The notes below the pieces were generated by a model, which was not told where the DNA came from, searched no databases, and worked only from the letters and a program-made list of their open reading frames with translations. 64,000 nt of DNA from Pythium myriotylum. Lineage: Eukaryota; Oomycota; Peronosporomycetes; Pythiales; Pythiaceae. The stretch lies in assembly GCA_023091665.1 (NCBI GenBank), contig JALJCQ010000011.1, forward strand, positions 620,001 to 684,000. The letters are read 5' to 3'. The first letter of the stretch is position 1. Each line of letters opens with the position of its first letter. Positions 1-10,910 of the stretch are shown here, piece after piece. The position numbers and the translations under genes are program-made.

Positions 1-401
1 CTGATTGACCAATGAGAGCGCACTAGGATGTATATAATGAATGCATTTTTGATAGGGTCTAAATCAAGGTCTCACGGCACGACGTGATTGGGCAAATATA
101 GAAATGTGTGACATGTGTTTGACGTGCACCATACAGTTTGACCAGTGCTTTGGCGCGGCAGTGACTCATGTGATCTTTGGACTCGATATCCCGTGCACGA
201 ACAGTCAAATAGTACGGGTGGATCCCACAGCTTGGGTGACCAAAATGCCATAAATCCCACATTGGCTCCATGTGGACCGCACCGGGAATCTCCAGCCCCT
301 CGGCACTGCGTGTCACAGAGTGCCATCATTCCAAAGCCATGACTTCCATCTTTCACGTTGCACATCCGTGTCCCTGGTTCTGAGCCATCATCTCTCGAAA
401 A
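1..401. other. Gene-free left edge
   Basis: No reading frame here looks like a protein: short open frames occur on both strands but lack recognisable domains. The sequence starts with an ATTGG/CCAAT-like pair, which may be chance. It may be the flank of the broken element on its right. Nothing else is supported. Confidence 0.4.
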
Positions 402-932
402 CTATTTACGGCGGGAATCATGAAATTGTTGGAGCCGTTCATCAACGTCTCTGGTAGTCAGTGGCAAAAGTCCTTGGATAGCAACACTTTGACGTAATTT
501 CTCAACGACCACGTCCGAGAACGGCAGCGCCTCGAGCGTGGACTGCAGTTTTTCGAGCTCGCCTCCGATCTCTTTCACCCTGGCAGCGATCGCTAGTGCG
601 GCGGTATTCCGGTTGCTCGTAACCACACCAGGAAATTTGGCCAGCAGCCAGTCCCGCATGATGTCAGTATTTGACGAGTACGTACGCATTGTACTCGCGT
701 TCGTGCGTCTTGCTTCGAGTAGCTCCGCGATTGCTGTGCCTTCATACTCGTAACCACACCAGGAAATTTGGCCAGCAGCCAGTCCCGCATGATGTCAGTA
801 TTTGACGAGTACGTACGCATTGTACTCGCGTTCGTGCGTCTTGCTTCGAGTAGCTCCGCGATTGCTGTGCCTTCATCTGCGCCAAGATCTGTCTCCGCCT
901 TGCGTTTTTGATCTCGCGCCATGATGGATTGC
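402..932 (-). pseudogene. Broken ORF, possibly tyrosine-recombinase-like, disrupted by a tandem duplication
   Basis: On the minus strand an ORF can start at the ATG at 930-932 (MARDQKRK...). It runs through a segment ending '..DWLLAKFPGVVTS', then shifts frame because 131 bp (about 616-877) is present twice in tandem and 131 is not a multiple of three. The second copy restores a frame that continues through an amphipathic helical stretch (GGELEKL.., VVVEKLRQS) to a stop near 402. The N-terminal part, 'RTNASTMRTYSS..' followed by a helix, resembles the SAM-like core-binding domain of tyrosine recombinases such as those of Cryptons. That is a pattern impression only; no catalytic R-H-R-Y domain is visible. 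As it stands it cannot encode the full product. Confidence 0.45.
616..877. repeat. 131-bp direct tandem duplication (two copies)
   Basis: The segment starting 'ctcgtaaccacaccagg' at about 616 recurs at about 747, so the period is 131 bp. The copies appear identical through the 'ttgctgtgccttcat' end, which suggests a recent event or an assembly artefact. The period breaks the reading frame of the surrounding minus-strand ORF. Confidence 0.9.
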
Positions 933-2916
933 TGCAGAATGACAACGAACCGTCGCGAGGCAGCCGAGATAGCTGTGCTATCAAAGACACAACGAACCAG
1001 GCGCCTTCTCAGGTTCAATACTCAATCCAAGTATAACGGAGGGGGTTGCATCTTGATTTGAGGCATTTTTTGATAGGATTCTTATCAAGCATGGGCTCCA
1101 AAACTTGCTCTATCAAAGTTGCTACAGATACTCTTATTGATTCGGCACCTTTTAAATCTGATTGAGGGAGGGTTGCCGAATCTATCGCCGTTTTGCGGTA
1201 TCGTGTAACGTATTGCAGCAGATTATGAGCGCAAATCGGGAACCTTAGCTTTTTGGCCATAAATTTACACAGGTGGTTGAGAATTTGGCAATTAAACCAT
1301 GCCCGGATAGCTGAAATAAGCGACTAGAACGTGATGATATCCAAACCCTTAGTGAAGCAGGTTAGTTGTCACACCTGCCCTTGCCAGTCGAAAATTCGGC
1401 TATTTCCAACATCAGTTTATGGCGGGGCCACTAATCGCACGTAAGACCACTATTCGAAGCATTATGTGATAGACGGGACAAAAAACATGTGGGAACAAAC
1501 GAAAGATATATTTTTTCAGTAACTACAGGGTGAAAGTCAGCTGCTCCGGTTGGATTCTGGGGTCCAGCTTGAAGTCCACCACCAGGCATGAGTTTAGCCG
1601 TCGGAAGCTTCGAGGTCGTCGTTTGTCAGCAAGCTGCGCTTGACGTCGACTGTCTTGCGCCGGCGTGGCTTGGCATCAATCTCTGCTACAGCCGCCTCGA
1701 AATCCTCTGGAGTCCACATCTTCCTCTTCATTCTCATGCTTGGACTCCAAGCAATGTGTGACTCTGGGTGGAATGGGCCATAAACTGCTGCCACAAAACT
1801 CCCGCCAATCATTAATACCAATTCAGGAATAATTGATGCTGATTGGCTAATCTCACTTTTTGCGCTCATAAATTGACGTCGCTCCTGTTGTCATTTTCAC
1901 CAAATTTTGTGGAACTGGCAGTGAAACTGGAAGATATCCAAATCGTTTTTGATTTGGTTTTAGGCCAGTCAGAGAAGGCAAAGAGATTCTTGTCTGTCCG
2001 CGGCGTGGACAATAATGGGGAAATGGTTATTGTCAAAATCAGACTTTTTGCCACCCGTCATAAGCTCACACAGAGGGACCCAAACACGGTTAACAAATTG
2101 GATAATCCAGGGTTCATCTAAGTTAACCCTTGGTGAACCACACATTGACCACAACGGCAAATGGGCAGGATGGATTCGGCCGCTGGCGTGCGGTCACGGT
2201 CGTGTATATGTATGGCGCCTAGTTGGTGGCCACAGCGAGAGTAATGGGCGTATGTAGTCTCCGGCGCTGGCCAGCAAACTTCGAGCGGTACGGCCGCACA
2301 CGGGAGAGCGCAGTCAGCGCCGGAGTCGCTGTCCTCCAGAGGTGCTAAACTTTATTTGGCCGTTTGTGACGTCGTTCCCGTGCTTCTGCGTTAAAGAACT
2401 TCGTGTGGGGCTGCTAAGATAATTGCGCTGTAATAGGGTCGGAATGCTCTTCTGAAAGAGGCATTCGGCGTGAATGCGAACTCGATAACAAAAGCGTCCT
2501 GAAGAGGTATGGGTGGAAATCCTGAGTCACCTATATCGGGGTGAACTTTTGTAATAAGGGGCTGGCTGCATGATTTATATGATAAATAAGGGTTAGCTAA
2601 ATAAATAAGGGCGATTTAGTGGTGTATTTGCAATTCATTTGGCCAGAATAGATGACTTTGACAATAGGTCTCTTCACATTCAAAGCTCTGGTTGGCTGAA
2701 TATCGATCGAATCGAATTGAACACGATTGCCCAAAGGTGGTCTCACAAATTCGAATGAAAGTGACAATACGTTATTTTCCTTTTTGGCTACGGAGACTGA
2801 ACGAGGCCTTCAACCACCTTGTTCTGTCACAGCCTCCGATAAACCTCCCCCTATTTGCTATTTCCCGTGCCTAAGCACTGCTTCGGTCAGTCCAGCCGGT
2901 CAACCCCACGACGAGA
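933..2916. other. Gene-poor region with degenerate ORFs
   Basis: About 2 kb with no convincing gene. A minus-strand ORF at 1015-1260 (81 aa) and another at 1594-1869 (91 aa, with 'MWTPEDFEAAVAEID', faintly like the helix-turn-helix N-terminus of transposases) may be relics of mobile elements. AT-rich stretches with repeated 'ataaataagg' lie near 2580-2610. The last 200 bp should hold the promoter of the RING-protein gene. No RNA gene was recognised. Confidence 0.35.
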
Positions 2917-4753
2917 ATGGAGCGAGGCGGAGCCGACGCGGCGCCCGCCGAGCGCGAGGCGTTTCTCCCGCTCGCCGCGCGCGAGCCGCAGAGCCAACGC
3001 GGTCGCCACCGGCGCGCGGTCGACGACGAGCCGGCCGACGCCGTGCGCGCGCGTCTCTTCCACGCGCTGCCGCCGCAGCTGACGCAGTGGATGCTACGCC
3101 AGCCTCGCGCTCGACGCGACAGCGCGGCGGCCTCGCCCGAGCAAGTGGAGCCAGAAGCCAACGAAGCGTACTCGCGAGAAGAGGAGGCGGCCGATCAAGC
3201 AACCGGCGAGCAAACCACGAGTCGGCGACGCGGGAGCAGCGCAGCGGCCGCGACGACGCGCATTCCCGTAACGCTGCGCGTGCTCCCCGGCGCGAGTCGC
3301 AGATCGCCAGTCCCGGCCGACCGGTCGGCGACTGTGCTCCACGAAATACGAATCGACGCCGATGAGCTACCGCAATTGTTATCGCTCGTGTCACAAGGTT
3401 CGCCGCCACCTCCGATGGCCACAACTCAACTCAGCTCCGCATCTGCCCCGACGGAATCGGCAGTAGACGCTACAAGTCCAGTGGTTTCCCCCCGCTCGGC
3501 CGCAAGCAGCGACGATATATCGCAAGGTGAAGAGCTCTCGACAATGGACGAGTTCCAGACCCTCTTCCGCCGTTGCCATCACACATTGCCTTTTATCGCG
3601 CTCTTCTTGTTCTACTTCCTTTACCAGCACGCAACCGGAATCATCGTCTTCGTCATTGGGTCAGTTGCTGTTGCTGGGCTCGACCAACGACTACGAGCAC
3701 AAATTGCACTCAAAGAGAGTGCCAGTCGAATGTACTTGGCTGGCATTATTGCGATATGCGTGCTCGACACTCTCGTTTTGACCAGTCTGGACAGTGAGCC
3801 AAACCCCCTCAAGCACCTTGCACGCACGGTCGCACCAAAATCGGGAGAGACCACACCCCATGGCGCGCTGGTTCTCGAGCTTCTTTGGATCGTTGTGGTG
3901 AATGGTTCGTGCTTGTTTGAGTTTCTTCTTCTGGTAGAGCTCTTACCGACGCTCTCTTAGATTTCATTATCCGCTTCTGGAGCCTCGCTTTGAAAGCCGT
4001 CATTGCCGCAGCACGACCAAACGTCAGTAGTTGTGGAGTCAATCGCAGCTACCCGGATGAAGCGCCTGGAGTTTTACCGACGGCAAGCGACGCTGGCGAT
4101 ATAGAAGAAGGTGGAAATCGAAAGTTCGCTCGGTCCAACGTCGCCTTCTTTCGGCGAAAGGTACATTTCGAGTCGTATCTTACTTCGATGGCTCGTAAAC
4201 TCACAGTTCAGATGTGTTCTCAGCGAAAACTGTTCGGAATTGTCGAGCTTGGCTCTATTTTTTTGAGATCTCTTCTGGCCGGAGTGCCGTGGTGTAGTTA
4301 TTACCAGCTTTGCGGGTCGAAGTTTATTGCAAACGTCTTTACATTCATCTACGTTTTTGGAAAGGTCAGTATGTGCAAGATCATCTTGGCGTGAATGAGT
4401 CTTGCTGACGAGTGTGCCCCCAGAGCGTCATTTTGGGCTCTCAGGGGCGTCGCATCATCCAGCTCGTCCGCTCATTCGTGACACTGGGGCTTGAGCATGC
4501 TACCTACGTCAGCAAAGAGGAGGTCGCCGAATCAGGTTTACCAGACTGCTCAATCTGCTACGAGACCATGAAAACTCCTGTGAAACTCTCATGTACACAC
4601 ATGTTTTGCGAGGACTGCGTCATGGAATGGTTCGACCGCGAGCGATCTTGTCCATTGTGTCGGGCTGCAATTGTATCTACTTCTCAGGCTGACGACGAAG
4701 TAAAGCCGCAGTACTTGGACGGCAGTACGAGTCTCTTTCCTCAGCTCTTTTAA
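2917..4753 (+). CDS. RNFT1/2-type multi-pass RING E3 ubiquitin ligase
   Basis: A membrane-embedded RING ubiquitin ligase. Exons: 2917-3904, 3961-4160, 4224-4364, 4424-4753, giving 552 aa. The first junction rebuilds the family's 'VVND-FI' segment from aatg/at. The intron at 4161-4223 is 63 nt with no in-frame stop, so it may be retained (573 aa). The N-terminal ~215 residues are low-complexity and Arg/Ala/Ser-rich. Several hydrophobic segments follow (FIALFLFYFLYQ, IIVFVIGSVAV, GIIAICVLDTLV, LELLWIVVVND). The C-terminal RING reads CSICYE..CTHMFCEDC..WFDRERSCPLC, with all metal ligands present. The 'EWFDRERSCPLCR' end is typical of RNFT1/RNFT2, ER-linked ligases in animals. It converges on the next gene, 79 bp away. 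The family call is firm; the substrate is unknown. Confidence 0.85.
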
Positions 4754-4832
4754 CACTTTGGATCCAATTCCATGAATAACTTGATGGGTGATAGAGCTGT
4801 ATTACTGAATCAGCCGGAAAGGCGATTTGATC

Positions 4833-7322
4833 TCATTGAACAGTTTGAGAAGGAATGTGGTCTGGAGAGTCCAGGTCTGGCACAAAGGCGAGCGTGACGG
4901 TACCCGGCTCCGACAGCTTGCCTAATGTAAACTGGCGAACAAGTGTCCCTTGGATAACAGCCCAGTCACGTGGAGACGCCAAGGCATCTGCGAAGTTATC
5001 AGCACCTGCTACCATTGACGGCATCTCGACAACTTTAAACTGCATCGAAACCTCGATTTCAATGTGAAACAAACCATCGATTTCGTTCTCGATGACGTTG
5101 AGCTGTACAGGGTGCGCATCGTGTGACATGGGGCAAATTGTCAGGTTTCGATGCTGGCAGAAAAAGCTGATTGCATCATAGATGTCACCACCGGTTTGCG
5201 TTCGTGAGCTGCCACGTAGAACGCGCTCGACGAATGCCAAGGCTCTCGCTTCGCTGAAATTGGCAAGACGACTAGATGGAGAGGTCGGCCCAAGTCCGTC
5301 GGTAGAGAAAGATGATGCTGACAAAGGTGGTTTGTCATTTTGTGGGGTAGGCTTTGCTTGACCCGTGCGTCGCGCGAATGACATGGCCTTCCCAACTAGG
5401 TATTTTACAATTTCCGCGACGCTATCATGCTCAGTCACGACATTTCCCTCACATAGGGTCGTTGTCTCTACCAAAGACTCTTTGGGTCGGAAAGGCTGAC
5501 GCCTCATGCAAGTAATCAAGAGCTTCTTGTCTACAAGGATTCGGTCTCGCTCGAGGTCTTTGACGATCTGAACCATGGATAAGTTTCGGCTCGAACGTCG
5601 CTGTTGTTGTTGAAACTGGAACGCCGCCTGTTGTTGAGCGGTCACTGAAGCCGCAGTGAGAGCTGTGGGCATTTTCTCGAGGCGGTTTCTCAGCCAGGTC
5701 AGGGAGATGCACACAGGGAATCGGGTCGCAAGAACTTCTCTGAACTGAAGCATGTATGTGGCTTCGCGTAGTCGGCTCTCGAGAACGTAGAGGTGGGAGG
5801 CACACACTCGTTCAATCGCGCTGATCCATTCATCGCATTCTTGATCCGCTGCCAACGATCCTTCAGACACAGGAAGTTCGAAAATATAGACACCATAAAA
5901 AGATGACGCCGGCGTGCTTTGCTCTGGCGAGACAGCTATCATCGACGTAAAAGGCATCGATATCGTCGTTGGATCTGAGTTCGGCACCAAAAGTTGGAAT
6001 CGGGCGCGTTGAGGCTCGGTCTGAACTGCCGACGAAGATATGAGTGGTATTCTCCGTGCCTGAGAGCCTTGTAGTTTAATAACTGTTTTACCAACCCAAC
6101 AAGACTCATCCTCTTTCTGTTGATGCATTGGGTCACTAAGCAGCCATGAAATCGATGTAGGCAGCTTAATTTTGCCGATAACAGGAAGTGTCGCTGTTCC
6201 GTTTATCTGCTGACCCACCGCGCCGTTAGAAACTGGGTGTGGGGACATTGGTGGTGGGTCTTCAGTACGAGCTGGCACTAGTTCCATGCGGCATTGCTCC
6301 TCAGAGAGATTTACTCTGACGCGTTGGCCGAGCGACGCTCTAGGCCCGCCAAAGAGCAGCGACTTCGTCGCCGCCGCAGCTCCGCGCTGCATAAAGTTGG
6401 TCGCAACCACTGCCGGTGCCTGGATTAGCGTAAGGTATCCAGATTTGATGTTGCGTGTACCATCGAGCTTCTCCACTGTCAACGCTTTCATCACATTAAG
6501 TAGCTCCTGGTGTAAGAGCTCTAGACCAGAGTCACTCAGCTGGCTCTCCCATCGAAGCCGCTGCGCGCATGCCCACAGCTGACGGACGCGCTGCTTGGTG
6601 TCACTTTGTACTTGCAAAAGCTGGAGTGATGAGTTGAGGAACACGTCACAGAGGCCTCTACTGTCGTGGTTGCTTTGGGGGATGAGTGGTTGCTGTCTCC
6701 CTACCAAGTCGTCTTCGTTGAAGGTATTTACAACATCGTCATCATCATTTTCGTCCTCTTCATCATCATCATCATCGCCAGCACGACCACTCCCGTCGCC
6801 ATCAACTGCTGTGCACCCGATAGTACTCCCTGGTGCATGAGCATTCGATGATTCTTCGCATACAAATTCTGTATTGCGGGACTCAACTGTATTGGACTGA
6901 GACTGGGAGATCGGGGTGATACGAATGTGGCCATCAGATTGAGATCGTATCACGCGCTGGAGGAATGATCGCATCGTTGCACTACCTCGTCTAGCGCGAG
7001 AACTCAAAGACTTATTTCCTTTCATATTCTTCAAGTCGGTCGAGCCCTCGAGTCTCGTCTCAGTTGGGTTAGCGTCCGAGGGTATTGACAGTGTATGCTG
7101 CCGAGGAGAATCAGGAAGTTTGACGTCGTTATCAGCAGACTCCAAGCCGGTGCTAGCATCATCGGAAGCAACAGGATCGGCTCGGAATACCGTTGAAGAG
7201 GGGTCGAGATCGAGGTGGAGACTCGCTGATTTGCTAGGAGAGGTTCTCGATGTAAGTATTGCCTTCATGTCCCCACGACACGGTGCGGTTGCGAATATCG
7301 ACTGTGTGGGGTTCAAATACAC
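4833..7322 (-). CDS. 829-aa protein with a possible split PH-like domain
   Basis: A single long ORF that I cannot assign to a named family. The first ~240 residues are Ser/Asp-rich and look disordered, including an acidic run (DDDDEEDENDDDD) near residue 185. A stretch starting 'KSGYLTLIQ' near residue 295 resembles the first strand of a PH domain. About 200 residues later 'YIFELP..ECDEWISAIERVC' resembles the last strand and C-terminal helix with its Trp, so a PH domain with a long insertion is possible. A glutamine-rich patch (QQQAAFQFQQQQ) follows. The C-terminal ~250 residues are globular-looking but unassigned. A second Met at residue 19 is an alternative start. It is followed on the same strand by no close partner; the mitoferrin gene lies 372 bp upstream. 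Confidence 0.7.
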   Translation of the reverse strand: MYLNPTQSIFATAPCRGDMKAILTSRTSPSKSASLHLDLDPSSTVFRADPVASDDASTGLESADNDVKLPDSPRQHTLSIPSDANPTETRLEGSTDLKNMKGNKSLSSRARRGSATMRSFLQRVIRSQSDGHIRITPISQSQSNTVESRNTEFVCEESSNAHAPGSTIGCTAVDGDGSGRAGDDDDDEEDENDDDDVVNTFNEDDLVGRQQPLIPQSNHDSRGLCDVFLNSSLQLLQVQSDTKQRVRQLWACAQRLRWESQLSDSGLELLHQELLNVMKALTVEKLDGTRNIKSGYLTLIQAPAVVATNFMQRGAAAATKSLLFGGPRASLGQRVRVNLSEEQCRMELVPARTEDPPPMSPHPVSNGAVGQQINGTATLPVIGKIKLPTSISWLLSDPMHQQKEDESCWVGKTVIKLQGSQARRIPLISSSAVQTEPQRARFQLLVPNSDPTTISMPFTSMIAVSPEQSTPASSFYGVYIFELPVSEGSLAADQECDEWISAIERVCASHLYVLESRLREATYMLQFREVLATRFPVCISLTWLRNRLEKMPTALTAASVTAQQQAAFQFQQQQRRSSRNLSMVQIVKDLERDRILVDKKLLITCMRRQPFRPKESLVETTTLCEGNVVTEHDSVAEIVKYLVGKAMSFARRTGQAKPTPQNDKPPLSASSFSTDGLGPTSPSSRLANFSEARALAFVERVLRGSSRTQTGGDIYDAISFFCQHRNLTICPMSHDAHPVQLNVIENEIDGLFHIEIEVSMQFKVVEMPSMVAGADNFADALASPRDWAVIQGTLVRQFTLGKLSEPGTVTLAFVPDLDSPDHIPSQTVQ

Positions 7323-7694
7323 GACACACCATGGGGATATTCTTGGGCCTCACCCTACGAGAATAAACGAGTAAGATGGCGATAGTTTCGCTACAAACCG
7401 TCGGAGCTCAAGTGGGTAGGGTCGGTTGCCTATTACTCAGCCCTCAGACAGTGCTACGGAAATAGCGGAGGCGTGGAGTTCTCTATGAAGATTTCTTGTA
7501 TTTTCAATGGTGAAAAGTCACGAACTCGCAAGACGGTTTGACGCTCAGTCGAGGACTGGAAGAAGCGGAGATGCGGCCGAGACAACGGGGAGAGAGAGGA
7601 GGTTCTTGACAGTACAATACTACTACGCTATTCGCAAGGGTGGGTGCACCATGCCCCGCCGCTATCGTGGCTGCAGCCAGCGCCCAGAAAACTG
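7323..7694. other. Intergenic, between mitoferrin gene end and upstream of the 829-aa gene
   Basis: About 370 bp on the minus strand between the mitoferrin stop and the start of the PH-like gene. It should carry the latter's promoter. I see no extra exon and no clear TATA box. Confidence 0.4.
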
Positions 7695-9224
7695 CTATTT
7701 CTCCGACGCCATTCGATCCAACGTCTTCTTCAGCACTTCAAATGTCGTCCATGAAACCGCGACACTTGGGGCATGAACTAACAAACGAGGCACCACGCCA
7801 CGGAAGAAGCCAGCGTAGCCCTCTTGGGCACGGATCTGCACCAGCGCGTCGATGAGACCTCGGTACTGGACGCGAAGCTTTGGCTCGGCACCGTGGGGCC
7901 GCTGCTCATTTATTCGCGGTCAGTATCCACAGAATATAAGGAGCACCAACTCAATCCTACCGTGTCGGCGTGTCGGACAGAGCACGACGGTGGTACAGTC
8001 AGCGAGACACCACCTCGGGCCTGGAGCTGCGGGGCACAACGAGAAGCCGATGAGCACTACAGTTGTGAAGCAACAGGTATTCGCACATGAGTCAGGCGAT
8101 CCCTTCATGCAGAATCAAAGCAGGGCGTAACAACACGTACCCCAACCTCTTCTTCCACCAACATCATCTGAGTTTGCAGACGCGTCTTCGCCACGTCGAG
8201 CGGATTCGTCACAACACCAGCAAGCGCACCAGCCGCAGCACCCGATGCAATGTACGCTGCAACGTTTAGGTCGCCACTGGGGTTCAGAACCTTCTTGAAG
8301 GTCTCGTTTGCTGATACCATGATCATACTGCGATCGAACAATTAGTCATTTGAGCAGGAGCCATACGAGTCCATGGCGTGCCAACCGCACCTGTAGGGCA
8401 AGTTCATGAAGAAAGTCGTCGGGAAGCTGATGTAAAGCGCGCGAATGCCTTCGTGGCGAATGACCTTCGGACAGAACAAAGTCAGATGGGGCGCGAAAGT
8501 GAAGGCTGCCATCAGCACATCGCGGCGACATACCGATCGGAAGCAGTCTGTGACGCCAATGTAATATCCAAGCTGCAGTCGCTGCTTCACGACCTACGCA
8601 GAGACTACGCGGTCAGGACCAGGTCCACCGCACGGACACACGAAGTATCCACGCACATCCATCGGTGTCATAATCATGTCGTGGCAAATGGTCGCAACGA
8701 CGCCCGAGGCACCCGACGCGATCGGGGTGTGCTCCGGGCTGTCAGCTCCGAAGCTCTTCTTGGCCGACTCGAAGACGGAGAAGTACACGGCGTGCGCCGG
8801 CAGACTTGCGCCGAGCATGGTGCTCACACCTAGTCGACCAGTGAGGGTAAGCTACTGCGCGAAGGTGGGATCCAGCAGCGTGCTCACCTCGAAACAATCG
8901 CAGCGGCCCTTCCTCGGCGATCAGACGGCGCGCCGTGGCGACAGCCGAGAGCTGCACCTGCTTGCCGTTGACTGGACACCGCTGGCATTGCATGTGTGTC
9001 TAGAATCCAGGGAGGGTGAGCCTCAGCAAGATCCGGCCGTTGCTGGCGTGGGGGGCTTGCGAGCCTACCTTGATCGTGTCGATGGGGAAGATGGAGACGT
9101 GCTCGGCCACGCCGGCCGCGGAGCCGGCCATCATGTGGTGCAGGAAGGATCCTTTCTCGGGCGTCCACTCTTCCCAGTCCTCATCGATGACGGTCGAGGT
9201 GAGAATGGGCCGCGACTCGGTCAT
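7695..9224 (-). CDS. Mitoferrin-type mitochondrial carrier (SLC25, iron import)
   Basis: Carrier of the mitochondrial inner membrane; closest by motif to mitoferrins (MRS3/4, SLC25A28/37), which import ferrous iron. Seven exons: 9069-9224, 8888-8999, 8657-8829, 8534-8593, 8391-8464, 8141-8327, 7695-7901. They sum to exactly 323 codons (322 aa), a usual carrier length. The three repeat signatures are present: P-I-D-T-I-K, P-M-D-V-V-K and P-L-D-V-A-K. Mitoferrin-like features include 'AGSAAGVAEH' before the first signature, 'SLPAHAVYFSVFE' in helix 2 and 'TTFFMNLPY' in helix 4. Introns are 56-69 nt except the last (239 nt). Substrate is inferred from the family; another SLC25 substrate is possible. 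Confidence 0.88.
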
Positions 9225-9997
9225 TTCGGCTCGGTTTTCGCTCGGAATGGCGGCGATCTTCCGCGGGCCGAGGCGGCGCAGACGCGGGCGGGTCGATGGA
9301 GGCGCGGAGAGAGAGGCGGGCTCGCGACGGCGGCGCGCGGTGGGTCAGCTCACCACCTTTGGTCGCAAGTTTATTGATGTACGCAACACCACCGACGACC
9401 GACACACGTCTTCAGGGAGCAGAGGCAGCGCCGCACGTACCGTGGCTTCTCCTCAACTTGCAACGCTGGCAGCTGGCACTAGAGAAAGCAGCTGATTGCG
9501 ATTGGACGATGGGCGGCGGTTGCAGCATGAGAGTCGATTATGGTGATTGGGCAATGGGAAGTTGCCATGCCTGGGGCCGACATCGGAGCCACGTGCTCGG
9601 ATTGCCCTGATCACGCAACTCGTGATCGAGCGCCGCGATCCAATCGTCGCATCGTGGAGATGACGCGTTGCTTCATCAGGACAATCGCCGTGAAGTCAAT
9701 CTCCGACCGACGCGACGCGACCCCGCGGCTGGACAGGCCCGGCAATGCCACCCACTATAATATCATAACAAACGGCGGAGAGCGAGTCTCGGCGACGCGC
9801 GCAGAGCCCGCGACGGCGGTCGTCACGCGGCGGCGGGCGAGCCGTCGGCCGCGCCAGCTGACGCACTGGACGGCGCTGGAATTCCGCGCGGAGCTCGTCA
9901 ATCGAGCTGGACGTCATCGCGGAATGCTGGTCACCATCACCACTGTACCGCACACATAGACAAGCCAGCGGCTCGCAGGAAGATCCAGGGCGTCTAT
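9225..9997. promoter_or_regulatory. Upstream region of the mitoferrin gene
   Basis: About 770 bp between two minus-strand genes with no supported coding region. Inverted CCAAT motifs (ATTGG) stand at 9501-9505 and 9546-9550, i.e. CCAAT on the coding strand roughly 280-320 bp upstream of the mitoferrin ATG. These are candidate CCAAT boxes only. Confidence 0.3.
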
Positions 9998-10660
9998 TTA
10001 GGATTCCCGTTCTTGGGCATGGCCGACTGCGCTTGCGACGTGGACACCACCGGAAGACCGCGAGCGCAAGTAGTCGGCGAGCGCGTGCGCGTGGTCCGAG
10101 GGCACGCGCACGACGAAAGACGCGGCGGACGCGAAGTCTTGCGCCGCGATGTCGGCGAGGAACTTGGCGCAGCCGTGCTTGACCGTGTCGACGTGCGCGA
10201 AGGGCGCCGATATGCGCAGAGTGGTCATGGGTACCTTGGCGATGATCTCGCCTTCGTGCTCGATCGCTTCCTGCGCAGCGGACCCGTACGCTCGAATCAA
10301 CCCGCCGGTGCCGAGTTTCGTGCCGCCGAAGATCCGCGAGACGACCAAACACACGTCCACGAGCTGCGCGCGCTGGAGAGCGATTAAGATCGGCCTTCCT
10401 GCTGTGCCGTGAGGCTCTCCGTCGTCCGAGCAGTACTCGCGTCCGTCCATGGTAGTGTAGGCGTAGCAGTGGTGGCACGCGGAAGGGAACCGCGCGCATC
10501 GCTCTTCGAGCATCTCCTTCACTTGCGCCTGGACGATGCGCTCGGCGTCTGCGCCGCTGCCGCCGTCGAGCGGCCACGCCGCCGCGATGAAGCGCGAGCC
10601 TTTGCGCTTGGCGATCTCATGCTCGATGCGCCGTCGCAGCGTCCGGGCTGGCGCGGCCAT
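9998..10660 (-). CDS. IMPACT/YigZ family protein (UPF0029 domain)
   Basis: A single-exon 220-aa protein matching the short YigZ/YvyE form of the IMPACT family. The UPF0029 core is clear: 'KGSRFIA' near residue 20, 'ACHHCYAY' near 61, 'SDDGEPHGTAGRPIL' near 78-92, and 'VVSRIFGGTKLGTGGLIRAYG' near 105-125. The C-terminal part corresponds to the second alpha/beta domain of YigZ. Eukaryotic IMPACT carries an N-terminal RWD domain that binds GCN1 and dampens GCN2 signalling; that domain is absent here, so the role may be closer to the bacterial-type protein, whose function is not settled. It is divergently arranged with the first aminoacylase gene (about 250 bp between starts). Confidence 0.85.
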   Translation of the reverse strand: MAAPARTLRRRIEHEIAKRKGSRFIAAAWPLDGGSGADAERIVQAQVKEMLEERCARFPSACHHCYAYTTMDGREYCSDDGEPHGTAGRPILIALQRAQLVDVCLVVSRIFGGTKLGTGGLIRAYGSAAQEAIEHEGEIIAKVPMTTLRISAPFAHVDTVKHGCAKFLADIAAQDFASAASFVVRVPSDHAHALADYLRSRSSGGVHVASAVGHAQERES

Positions 10661-10910
10661 CTTCGCTCATCAACCGCGAGACGAGGATCACCCATTCCCA
10701 TTCACAAAAACCATTATCTAGTTACAAACACTGTACCCGTTCCTAACTAACACACCCCGACGAAAGTGGCTTCCTCGCGCGAATGACTTGGCTGCATGCT
10801 GACCGCGTCACGATCGGATTCGTGTGCGTGGCCTTCCTATCACGCGGCGAGCGCTGTCGGCCGTGCCTCCATTTCCCCAGTCGCAGCAGAGAAGACAAGA
10901 GAAAGAAGAC

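Noticed and set aside
9696..10577. A 293-aa Arg-rich minus-strand ORF overlapping the IMPACT gene
   Set aside because: It is out of frame with the clear UPF0029 protein and consists mainly of Arg-rich frame-shadow sequence.
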